From NCBI GenBank assembly GCA_005883585.1, contig VBFD01000128.1, forward strand, positions 1 through 64,000: DNA of 64,000 nt, written 5' to 3'. Shown in pieces: positions 1 through 5,826 of this stretch. How positions within the stretch are numbered: the stretch's first letter is position 1; every line of letters begins with the position of its first letter. The notes beneath the pieces are model-generated. The model saw only the letters and a list, made by a program, of their open reading frames with translations, had not been told where the DNA came from and ran no database searches. Source of the DNA: UBA10449 sp005883585 (GTDB lineage Bacteria; Chloroflexota; Dormibacteria; Dormibacterales; Dormibacteraceae). The position numbers and the translations under genes are program-made.

Positions 1-831
1 TCGCCGCCTGACCAGGCGGTCCAGGCCGCCGAACAGTGAGTCGATGGCGATCCCGATCACGAGGATGACGATCATGATCGCCAGCAGCTGCTGCGCGTCA
101 TTCAGATTTCTGGCCGACTGGAGCTGCTGGCCGATCGACGCCGGGCTGGTCGCTGCGATGAGGAGCTCCGCCGACATCAGGCTGCGCCAGGCGAACGCCC
201 ATCCTTGCTTGAGGCCGCCGACGAAGGCGGGCAGCGCCGCCGGGAGGATGACGTGGCGGTACAGGCGCAGGCCATCGGCGCCCATCGCGCGACCGACCCG
301 AACCAGCTGCGGGTGGACCTGGTCGATGCCACTCAAGAGTCCCGCGGCGATCGCGGGCGCGGCGCCCATCAAGACCACAAAAGTGATCGCGCCTTCGTTC
401 TTCGCCAGCAGAAGGACAGCGAGCGGAAACCACGCGATGGAAGGCATCGATTGCAGGCCGACCAGGAGTGACCCGACCGATCGTCGGGCCAGCTCGATGC
501 GCGCGATGAGAATCGCGACGACGACTGCGACTCCGGCCGCGATCGCGTAGCCGACGGCGGCGCGCCGCAGCGTCAGCCCCATTCCGGCGTAGAAGTCGAC
601 ACGGCCGAGGTCGCCGGCCAGCCGCTCCAACACCGGCCATGGCCCTGGTAGCTGCGATTGTGGCCGCCAGCCTGACCACACGACCAGCTGCCAGACGACC
701 ACGGTTAGAAAGACGGCGCCGAGCTTCGGCCATATGGCCGACCAAAGCCGCCCGGCGGACTTGCTGACGGGGTGCGGAGCTGACACAGGCACGTCCGCCA
801 CCTGAAGTTGCGATGCGAGCTCAGTGGCCAT
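1..831 (-). CDS. ABC transporter permease, SsuC/TauC family (partial)
   Basis: Membrane permease of a sulfonate/taurine/nitrate-type ABC importer. The minus-strand frame is open from an ATG at 831 to base 1 with no stop, so the C-terminal end lies outside the window. 277 codons are visible and the family is usually 250-290 residues, so little is missing. Several hydrophobic segments are present, starting near residue 35, and the conserved cytoplasmic loop reads GLKQGWAFAWRSLMSAELL, which is typical of SsuC/TauC. The ATG lies 11 bases inside the end of the ATPase gene, so the two are translationally coupled. The position behind sulfite reductase and cysH suggests import of a sulfur compound; the exact substrate is inferred only from context. 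Confidence 0.88.
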   Translation of the reverse strand, partial: MATELASQLQVADVPVSAPHPVSKSAGRLWSAIWPKLGAVFLTVVVWQLVVWSGWRPQSQLPGPWPVLERLAGDLGRVDFYAGMGLTLRRAAVGYAIAAGVAVVVAILIARIELARRSVGSLLVGLQSMPSIAWFPLAVLLLAKNEGAITFVVLMGAAPAIAAGLLSGIDQVHPQLVRVGRAMGADGLRLYRHVILPAALPAFVGGLKQGWAFAWRSLMSAELLIAATSPASIGQQLQSARNLNDAQQLLAIMIVILVIGIAIDSLFGGLDRLVRRR

Positions 832-1585
832 TCGTCATCTCGTGCTTCAGGCGGTCGGTGATGCGGCCGGCGATGACGGCGAGCTCAGGTGAGTCGAGGC
901 TTCGCGGGCGAGGCAGGTCGACTTTCACCTCATGGCCCACCCGACCTGGCCGGCTCGTGAAAACCATCACCCGGTCGCCGAGGCGGACGGCCTCGCGCGC
1001 GTTGTGGGTGACGAAAAGAATGGTGAGACGGCTCTCTTTCCAGATCCGCTCCAGCTCCTCGTGGAGCAGATCGCGGCTGATGGCGTCGAGGGCGCCGAAA
1101 GGCTCGTCCATAAGGAGAACGTCGGCATCCTGGGCGAGAGCCCGCGCCAGCGCCACGCGCTGCTTCATGCCGCCGGACAGCTCGTGCGGCCTCCGCTTCT
1201 CGAATCCGGCCATGTGCACGCGACCGAGCAGGTCGTAGGCAAGCCTGTGCCGGACCGAGGATTTGACGCCCCGCAGCTCGAGGGCCAGCTCCACGTTGCC
1301 CGCTGCGCTGAGCCACGGCAGCAGGGCCGACTCCTGGAAGATCAAAGCCACCCGCCCGTGGACGTGGGCTCGGCCCGCCGAGGGACGATCGAGGCCGGCC
1401 AGGACGTTGAGCAGCGTGGTCTTGCCTGAGCCCGACGCTCCGACCACGCACACGAACTCGCCGCGCTTGACCTCGAAGGTCGTGCCGTCGAGAGCCAGCA
1501 ACACCTGGTCGCCGTGCAGAAAAGCAACTGACAGCCGCTCGACGCTGAGCGCGTGCTTTTCGGAGAGCGCGAGAAGGTTGCTCAC
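821..1585 (-). CDS. ABC transporter ATP-binding protein, SsuB/TauB family
   Basis: ATPase that powers the neighbouring permease. 254 residues. Walker A is GASGSGKTTLL, the signature is LSGGMKQRVALARAL, and Walker B is DVLLMDEPFGALD followed by the H-loop FVTHNAREAV. All are intact. The start is a GTG at 1585 that overlaps the cysH stop (GTGA), giving an N-terminus VSNLLALSEKHALSVERLSV. The first 30 codons occur a second time, imperfectly, at about 2441-2529 inside the sulfite reductase gene. No periplasmic binding protein gene is visible; it may lie beyond the window edge. Assignment to sulfonates rather than nitrate or thiamine-precursor transport rests on the sulfur neighbours. Confidence 0.9.
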   Translation of the reverse strand: MSNLLALSEKHALSVERLSVAFLHGDQVLLALDGTTFEVKRGEFVCVVGASGSGKTTLLNVLAGLDRPSAGRAHVHGRVALIFQESALLPWLSAAGNVELALELRGVKSSVRHRLAYDLLGRVHMAGFEKRRPHELSGGMKQRVALARALAQDADVLLMDEPFGALDAISRDLLHEELERIWKESRLTILFVTHNAREAVRLGDRVMVFTSRPGRVGHEVKVDLPRPRSLDSPELAVIAGRITDRLKHEMTNGH

Positions 1586-1620
1586 GACGATTTCGGGCTC
1601 CAGTGCAGTCCACATTCCTT
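1492..1620 (-). repeat. Native cysH-ssuB junction, partner of a duplicated segment
   Basis: This stretch holds the last codons of cysH and the first 30 of the ABC ATPase gene. An imperfect second copy of the same junction, in the same orientation, lies at about 2441-2600. Shared protein text includes KECG(L/I)H at the cysH end and SNLLALSEKHALSVERLSV at the ATPase start; the bases differ at many third positions, so the copies are diverged, not identical. Confidence 0.8.
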
Positions 1621-2187
1621 GATCTCGCCCTGATAGGGCACGTCGTTGGCGCGGATGTAATCCCACACCTGGGCCTTCGACCACGAGGCGAGCGGCGCGA
1701 CCTTGCTGATGCCGCCGTGCTCGCGGTCGACGGTCACTGTCTGAACGTGCGCGCGGGTGGCCGATTGCTCCCGACGAAGCCCGGTGATCCAGGCGTCGTA
1801 CCCGCGCAGCGCCAGCTCGAGCGGACGGGACTTCCTCACATCGCAGCACCGTCGCCTCAGGTCCGGCGATCGATAAAACAGATTGGTGCCGTGGGTCTCG
1901 ACCATGTCCCTCACCTCGGCCGGATCAGGCTGCAGCACATCGATCGCAATCTGGTATCGGTCCCGAACGCGGTCGATCATGTCGTGTGTTTCCTGGGGAA
2001 GCCTGCCTGTGTCGAGCGTCAGGACGCGAAAGTCGGGTTGGATCTTCGAGACCATGTCGATGATCACCGACGACTCCGCCTGGAAGCTCGCGACGACGGC
2101 GACGCGGGGGAACGTCTCGTAGGTCCAGCGGAGCACGTCCTCGGGCCTTTCATCAACCTGCAGCTCGTCCTGGGCCAGGGCGCTCAT
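1582..2187 (-). CDS. cysH: Phosphoadenylyl/adenylyl-sulfate reductase, C-terminal Fe-S segment missing
   Basis: CysH reduces (P)APS to sulfite with thioredoxin. 201 residues; the ATG at 2187 overlaps the sulfite reductase stop (ATGA). Seen: the nucleotide loop SFQAESSVIIDM (residues 34-45), LDTGRLPQETH (58-68), the double cysteine RRRCCDVRKS (111-120) and the catalytic KECGLH (190-195). CC-type enzymes carry a 4Fe-4S cluster held by this CC pair plus a downstream CxxC. Here VPY (183-185) jumps straight to QGEIKECGLH, and the expected 30-40 residues with CxxC and the RAGRWWWE motif are absent. That missing text is present about 1 kb upstream, inside sulfite reductase (2526-2682). As written the enzyme should not bind its cluster. 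A real in-frame deletion and a misassembly are both possible. Confidence 0.85.
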   Translation of the reverse strand: MSALAQDELQVDERPEDVLRWTYETFPRVAVVASFQAESSVIIDMVSKIQPDFRVLTLDTGRLPQETHDMIDRVRDRYQIAIDVLQPDPAEVRDMVETHGTNLFYRSPDLRRRCCDVRKSRPLELALRGYDAWITGLRREQSATRAHVQTVTVDREHGGISKVAPLASWSKAQVWDYIRANDVPYQGEIKECGLHWSPKSS

Positions 2188-3760
2188 GCGGTCTGCTCCA
2201 CAAGGGGTCGCAGGCCATCGAAACCGACCCGCTCGACCCAGTTGCCGAAGCCCTCGCCAGGCTCGTGTCGCGTGCGGAACTCGACGAAGAGGGGTCGCAG
2301 CAGAGACGAGATCTGGGCGATCGGTACATTGGGCGCAAACACGCGGTTGAGCCGCGTGCCGTCGAAATCGCCGCCCAGCATCACGTCGTACTTGCCAAGC
2401 GTGGTGCCGACGAAGCCGACGTCGCCCAGGTACGGCCGCGAGCAGCAGCTGGTCGCCGTGAGCAAACGACACACTCAGGCGCTCCACGCTCAGCGCGTGC
2501 TTTTCGGAAAGGGCGAGCAGGTTGCTCACGAGGCATTGCCTTCGACTTCCCCACGAGTGGGGAAGTGAATGCCGCACTCCTTGACCTCGCCCTGCTCCCA
2601 CCACCAGCGGCCCGCCCTCTCGTCCTCGCCCTGAGCCGTCGCCCGCGTGCAGGGCGTGCAGCCGATCGAGGTGAAGCCGGATAGATGCCGAGATACAGCT
2701 TGCCGTCGCCCTGCTCGTGCCAGCCGAGGTGATCGTCCACGGGCTTCCACGCGAGCGACTCCGGCGGCTGCAGCTCGAACCCGACTCGCTTGGCGACCTC
2801 GTCGCGAAACCAATCGAGCCCGCGGTCGGCGATCGTGTACTTGAGGCGCGCGTGCCGGCGGTTGGATCGGTCGCCATAGTCGCGTTGCACGGCGACGACC
2901 TCCCGAGCGAGCTCCACTATCTGCTCCGGTTTGACGAACGCAAGCGGCACGGCGACGGCCACGAACGTCTCTGGTTTGTTGTGCGTGCGGCCCAGCCCAC
3001 CACCGACCAGGACGTTGAAGCCGCGCAGCGACCCGTCCGCTCCCCTCATGGCGACGATGGCGAGGTCGTGTGCGTAAATGTCGACGCAGTTGTCGCCTTC
3101 GAGCGCGACCGTGGTCTTGAACTTGCGAGGCAGGTACTGCTCGCGGTAAAGCGATTCGACCTCGGGCTCGGACGACTTGACGACCTCTCCGTCGAGCCAG
3201 ATCTCGTGGTAGGCCGCGGTTCGCGGCGTCAGCTCCTTCACCATGGCGGAGATCGACTGCTGCACCTGCGCATGGAACTCATCATCGAGTGGCTCGGGGC
3301 AGCACATGATGTTGCGCTCGACGTCGCCGCAGCCGCCAAGCGTGGTCAGCAGGGCATCGTTGATGGCGCGGATCGATTTCTTGATGTCGCCCTTGAGCAC
3401 GCCGTGAAGCTGGAAGTCCTGTCGGGTCGTCACGCGCAGGGTGTTGTTGGCCCACCGCCGGCTGATCTCGTCGTGCGCGATGTATGCATCTGGCGATACG
3501 ACGCCTCCCGGGATGCGCGTCCGGATCATGAGCTGGTGGTGCTTGTCCAGGCCCCGCGCGCGGGCCTCCTTGCGGCGGTCGCGATCATCCTGCTGGTAGA
3601 TCCCGTGGAACTTGAGCAGCTGCTCGGAGTCGTCACCGAAGGCAGGCGTGTCTTCCAGCAGCTCCTCTTTGATCAGCCCACGAAGGTGGTTGCTCGCCGC
3701 CTTGACGGACTCGTTCCTCGAGAAGCCTTCGAGGGATGTGCTGTCGGACAGATTGGCCAA
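2184..3760 (-). pseudogene. Sulfite reductase hemoprotein, interrupted by a foreign insert
   Basis: Ferredoxin/NADPH-type assimilatory sulfite (or nitrite) reductase. The N-terminal part (3760 to about 2681, some 360 residues) is well conserved, with RTRIPGGVVSPDAYIA, RVTTRQDFQLHGV and HLGWHEQGDGKLYLGIY. The C-terminal part resumes at about 2444 with CSRPYLGDVGFVGTTLGKY and ends at 2184. Between them the siroheme/4Fe-4S cysteine motifs (usually TxCxxxxxC and GCPNGC) are gone, replaced by about 240 bases that encode the end of a cysH and the start of an SsuB-like gene. The two halves are in different frames, so no functional enzyme can be made. The start is TTG at 3760 with GGAGG nine bases upstream. 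First structural gene of the sulfur operon, downstream of a poly-Cys leader. Confidence 0.85.
2441..2682 (-). repeat. Inserted cysH 3-prime / ssuB 5-prime segment within sulfite reductase
   Basis: Read on the minus strand, bases 2675-2526 encode a CysH C-terminus (FTSIGCTPCTRA, then ERAGRWWWEQGEVKECGIH) with its own TGA at 2526. A GTG overlapping that stop then begins an SsuB-like N-terminus (SNLLALSEKHALSVERLSV), which runs to about 2443. Both joins to sulfite reductase are sharp: after GIY at 2681, and at CSRPY near 2444, where TGCTCGCGG is shared. The segment keeps the cysH-ssuB gene order of 1492-1640 but is diverged from it, so it derives from a second copy of that operon or from a related strain. 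Confidence 0.8.
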
Positions 3761-3817
3761 TTGGATGCGCCTCCGCTGATGTGGGATACCGAACGTTTTG
3801 CGATGTAGCGGCGCCTC

Positions 3818-3855
3818 ACGGCTCCGCCGTTGGGGCCTGACGGACCCCGGTCAGG
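3818..3855 (-). promoter_or_regulatory. Possible attenuator hairpins between Cys leader and sulfite reductase
   Basis: Two inverted repeats lie between the leader stop (3864) and the sulfite reductase start (3760): CCTGAC/GTCAGG (3836-3841 with 3850-3855, 8-base loop) and ACGGC/GCCGT (3818-3822 with 3826-3830, 3-base loop). No T-run follows either, so any effect would be on translation or Rho access rather than classic intrinsic termination. The role is inferred from position. Confidence 0.35.
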
Positions 3856-3863
3856 GCGTTCGG

Positions 3864-3953
3864 TCAGCTACAGCAGCAGCTGGCGCAGCGAACGTAGTCA
3901 ATGGCACGCCGCCGGGTGAGCGGGGCCAAAGAAGCAATGGCTGGACTACGCAT
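3864..3953 (-). CDS. Poly-cysteine leader peptide upstream of sulfur operon
   Basis: A 29-codon ORF from an ATG at 3953 to a TGA at 3864. The encoded peptide ends VRCASCCCS, four cysteines in its last seven residues. Short upstream ORFs with runs of Cys codons are known in mycobacteria and other actinobacteria as sensors of cysteinyl-tRNA supply that control downstream sulfur genes. Here it sits 103 bases before sulfite reductase, which fits exactly. There is no Shine-Dalgarno sequence; a TACCCT (TANNNT-type) box ends ten bases before the ATG, suggesting a leaderless or nearly leaderless transcript, as in the mycobacterial examples. Too short for standard gene calling. Function is inferred; the Cys run and location are seen. 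Confidence 0.65.
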   Translation of the reverse strand: MRSPAIASLAPLTRRRAIDYVRCASCCCS

Positions 3954-3962
3954 CGCCCAAAC

Positions 3963-3968
3963 AGGGTA
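3963..3968 (-). promoter_or_regulatory. Putative -10 box of the sulfur operon
   Basis: TACCCT on the minus strand matches the TANNNT pattern of high-G+C bacteria. It ends ten bases before the leader-peptide ATG, so transcription would begin within about two bases of the start codon. No convincing -35 box was found. Confidence 0.35.
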
Positions 3969-4002
3969 CGAAAAAATCGGCTCCGATGCTGCGATCCGGT
4001 CG

Positions 4003-4035
4003 CAAAAAGAACGAGCCGGGCACGATGCCCGGCTC
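4003..4035 (-). terminator. Rho-independent terminator
   Basis: On the minus strand GAGCCGGGCA pairs perfectly with TGCCCGGCTC around a TCG loop (4035-4013), followed by GTTCTTTTT. The ten-base GC-rich stem plus T-run is a textbook intrinsic terminator. It ends the transcript of the secreted-protein gene at 4066-4551 and insulates the sulfur operon that starts just downstream. Confidence 0.92.
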
Positions 4036-4065
4036 ACCTGGAATGGTCCCCACACGGTGGGGAGG

Positions 4066-4551
4066 CTAGGGCTGAGCGTCGGGGTTCGACATCGCGAACC
4101 ACCGGCCCGACGGGAAGATCCCGACGAAGACGATCGGGTCTTTGCACGGCCGCGGCAGGTCCACCGTGGCGGTGATGTGCGAATTGCCCCCAGGAACGCT
4201 GGCATCGAAACGCCCGGTAGAGACGTTGACGACGCCGTCCGGGGTCAGGCAGCTCACCGTGGCTTCGAAGCCGGCTATCGGGTTGATTCCACCAATTGAA
4301 GGAATCACCAGACCCTTTACGGTCACGTCGACCGCGCCCTGCTGGCTGACGGTGCCGGTACCCGACGTGATCGCCCACGGCACTCCGCCGCCGGGAATGC
4401 CGCGAACGACCATTCCCCCAACCGAGATGGCCGTCATCGACGAGAAGTCGGTGAGGTTGCCCTTTTCATCGGCGAACGTGGGAATTGCGCCCGCTCCGAT
4501 CAGGCCCGCGACGCAGAGCGCGGTGATGACAACTCTTCCGAATATCCGCAT
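4066..4551 (-). CDS. Secreted protein of unknown function
   Basis: 161 residues. The N-terminus MRIFGRVVITALC leads into a hydrophobic stretch ending IPTFA before DEKGN, a good Sec signal peptide with cleavage after about residue 27. The mature part is rich in Gly, Val, Thr and Ser with short alternating hydrophobic runs, as in an all-beta domain, and has two cysteines (VSCLTPDG and PRPCKDP) that could form a disulfide. I do not recognise the family. The ATG at 4551 is chosen over an upstream TTG because GGAGGAG lies seven bases before it. A strong terminator follows directly, so the gene is probably monocistronic. Confidence 0.75.
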   Translation of the reverse strand: MRIFGRVVITALCVAGLIGAGAIPTFADEKGNLTDFSSMTAISVGGMVVRGIPGGGVPWAITSGTGTVSQQGAVDVTVKGLVIPSIGGINPIAGFEATVSCLTPDGVVNVSTGRFDASVPGGNSHITATVDLPRPCKDPIVFVGIFPSGRWFAMSNPDAQP

Positions 4552-4607
4552 GGCGAAACTCCTCCGCAAACAGGCTGATTACGTCCTGAGGGAGTTACGG
4601 GCCGAGG

Positions 4608-4892
4608 TTACTTGTTGTGGGAGGGCCTCCACTCGGGCGGCGAGCCGAGCCGCGGCTCGAGGATCTTCACGATCTCGCCCTTGGCGGGGAACCGATCGAG
4701 GCGAGCCTTGCTGAAGACTTCCTCACCGTCGATGTGGACCTCGAAACGGCCTCGGCTTCCAGTCTTCAGCTCGAGGCCGCTCAGGACCGGTGCCCATCTG
4801 TCGAGCAGCTCCTCAGCCAGGCTCACGGCCTGGGGTAGGTAGTCTCAAGGGACGCAGAACTCGATCGTGATCTTCGGTTTGGCGCTGTTCAT
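4608..4892 (-). CDS. SelW/Rdx-family selenoprotein with in-frame UGA (CxxU)
   Basis: Read from the ATG at 4892 the protein begins MNSAKPKITIEFCVP, meets a TGA at 4847-4845, and continues in the same frame as DYLPQAVSLAEELLDRW, then TGSRGRFEVHIDGEEVFSK to a TAA at 4608. Rdx (SelT/SelW/SelH) proteins are thioredoxin-like with a CxxC near residue 12 after a short beta strand, often CVPC-x-YLP in bacteria. Here the second Cys position is exactly the UGA, giving Cys13-Val-Pro-Sec16. A hairpin of bacterial SECIS type follows the UGA. With selenocysteine the product is 94 residues, the usual family size. Ignoring the UGA would give a 72-residue fragment from GTG 4826 that lacks the redox motif. Needs selA/selB/selC/selD elsewhere in the genome. 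Confidence 0.85.
4811..4847 (-). promoter_or_regulatory. Putative bacterial SECIS element after UGA of SelW-like gene
   Basis: Starting 11 bases after the UGA (4847-4845) the minus strand has CCAGGC (4833-4828), loop CGTGA, and GCCTGG (4822-4817), a perfect six-pair stem. An outer CCT/AGG pairing lies across a small internal loop. The loop contains a G-U about 19-20 bases downstream of the UGA, within the range used by SelB in bacteria. The element lies inside the coding sequence, as bacterial SECIS elements do. Confidence 0.65.
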
Positions 4893-4942
4893 GTTGTGGC
4901 TTTAACCTGTTCGTACACTTCCCGGCAAGGAGCTATTCCCGG

Positions 4943-5113
4943 ATGAGCAAGAAGGGGCAACAAGCCGTCCTGGTGGTGCAGTGCGCATGCGGCATCCTCA
5001 TGCGCGGGACGGTCGAAGAGCTGGTGCCGATCGTGCAGACGCACGCTCGCGAATCCCACAACATGCAGGTCACGCGGGAGGACGTGCTCTCGAGGGCGCG
5101 ACCAGAAGCCTGA
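4943..5113 (+). CDS. Small DUF1059-like protein
   Basis: 56-residue protein starting MSKKGQQAVLVVQCACG and containing GTVEELVPIVQTHARESH. A CxCG near the N-terminus followed by E-L-x(4)-V-x(2)-HA-x(3)-H resembles the small DUF1059 family, whose function is not known. AAGGAG lies nine bases before the ATG at 4943. It is divergent from the selenoprotein gene (50-base gap), so the two may share a promoter region. Too short for routine gene calling but well supported by ribosome site and motif. Confidence 0.65.
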   Translation: MSKKGQQAVLVVQCACGILMRGTVEELVPIVQTHARESHNMQVTREDVLSRARPEA

Positions 5114-5154
5114 CGACACAGCCGTGGGGAACCGAAGGGCCCGTCCAGGCCGAG

Positions 5155-5604
5155 GTGTTCGTGGTGCGCCTGCGCGGGGACCAGCTGGAGCTCACAGGGC
5201 CGTGCGGTCCTGATGCCTGGTACATCGAGTCACACGACGAGGACGACCCGATGGAGATCGTCAAGCGCCTTTCGACCAACCTCATGGGCCCTCCATTGCT
5301 GGTCCACTCGACCTCGTGGCGTCGCGGTCAGGGCGGGGTGCTGCTGAGCTTTCTCGTCGTCATCGGCGACGACCAGGCCGCCGACCTTGCAGGTGTCCCG
5401 ATCATCCGCGCGGAGCTGGCCCGGAACTCCGCGACCGAAGCTGCGAAGGGGGTCTCTTCGAACCAGGTCGTCGAGCACGCGTTGAGGCACATGGCCTGGC
5501 TCGCCCAGGATGACGCCGCGGTCAGGGCAACGCTCTCACCGGCGTGGGTGGCGGCGCTGTCGGGCTACGTGCCGGAGCCGTTCCGCCACCTCACCTCTAG
5601 CTAA
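5155..5604 (+). CDS. Hypothetical protein
   Basis: About 149 residues from a GTG at 5155; the start is uncertain because the frame is open further upstream and no strong ribosome site is seen. It could instead be coupled to the stop of the small gene just before it (TGA at 5111). The sequence includes WYIESHDEDDPMEIVKRLS, then LLVHSTSWRRGQGGVLLSFL, and an acidic/alanine-rich C-terminal half with VVEHALRHMAWLAQDD. No signal peptide or membrane segment. I do not recognise the family. A perfect GC-rich hairpin immediately follows the TAG stop. Confidence 0.6.
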   Translation: MFVVRLRGDQLELTGPCGPDAWYIESHDEDDPMEIVKRLSTNLMGPPLLVHSTSWRRGQGGVLLSFLVVIGDDQAADLAGVPIIRAELARNSATEAAKGVSSNQVVEHALRHMAWLAQDDAAVRATLSPAWVAALSGYVPEPFRHLTSS

Positions 5605-5606
5605 AA

Positions 5607-5631
5607 AGAGGCCGGCTTGTGGCCGGCCTCT
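5607..5631. terminator. Strong hairpin terminator, possibly bidirectional
   Basis: AGAGGCCGGC and GCCGGCCTCT form a perfect ten-base stem around TTGTG immediately after the stop of the 5155-5604 gene. An A-run precedes the stem, so it would have a T-run when read from the minus strand. It separates this gene from the convergent beta-galactosidase operon. Confidence 0.7.
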
Positions 5632-5651
5632 GAAACGCTCAGCTCTAATGG

Positions 5652-5704
5652 GGACCCGAACCCACGAGCTGCCGCATACATGACCCCCGTGGTCCCACGG
5701 GTCC
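5652..5704. other. Intergenic inverted repeats of unknown role
   Basis: GGACCCG (5652-5658) can pair with CGGGTCC (5698-5704), and CCCGTG (5686-5691) with CACGGG (5696-5701). The two foldings exclude each other. On the minus strand the region contains GTGGGTTCGGGTCCCCA, which resembles a tRNA T-arm, but no acceptor stem or anticodon arm could be completed. Nothing else is recognised in 5632-5826. Confidence 0.35.
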
Positions 5705-5826
5705 GAGCACCGAAAACCTGGATCGGTCCCGGCCAGGAAATCGATCACACCCCCGACCTCCGAGTGTAGGCCCGCCGGCGCCAGAAATCACGCCACAATC
5801 CGGCCCGCCGGCCTATTTGCTTTTCT

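Noticed and set aside
4608..4826. A 72-residue protein starting at GTG 4826
   Set aside because: It lacks the N-terminal strand and CxxC/U motif of its family; the full gene starts at ATG 4892 and reads through a UGA as selenocysteine.
5640..5760. Possible tRNA (including tRNA-Sec) on the minus strand
   Set aside because: A T-arm-like GTGGGTTCGGGTC is present, but no matching acceptor stem, anticodon loop or CCA-proximal pairing could be built.
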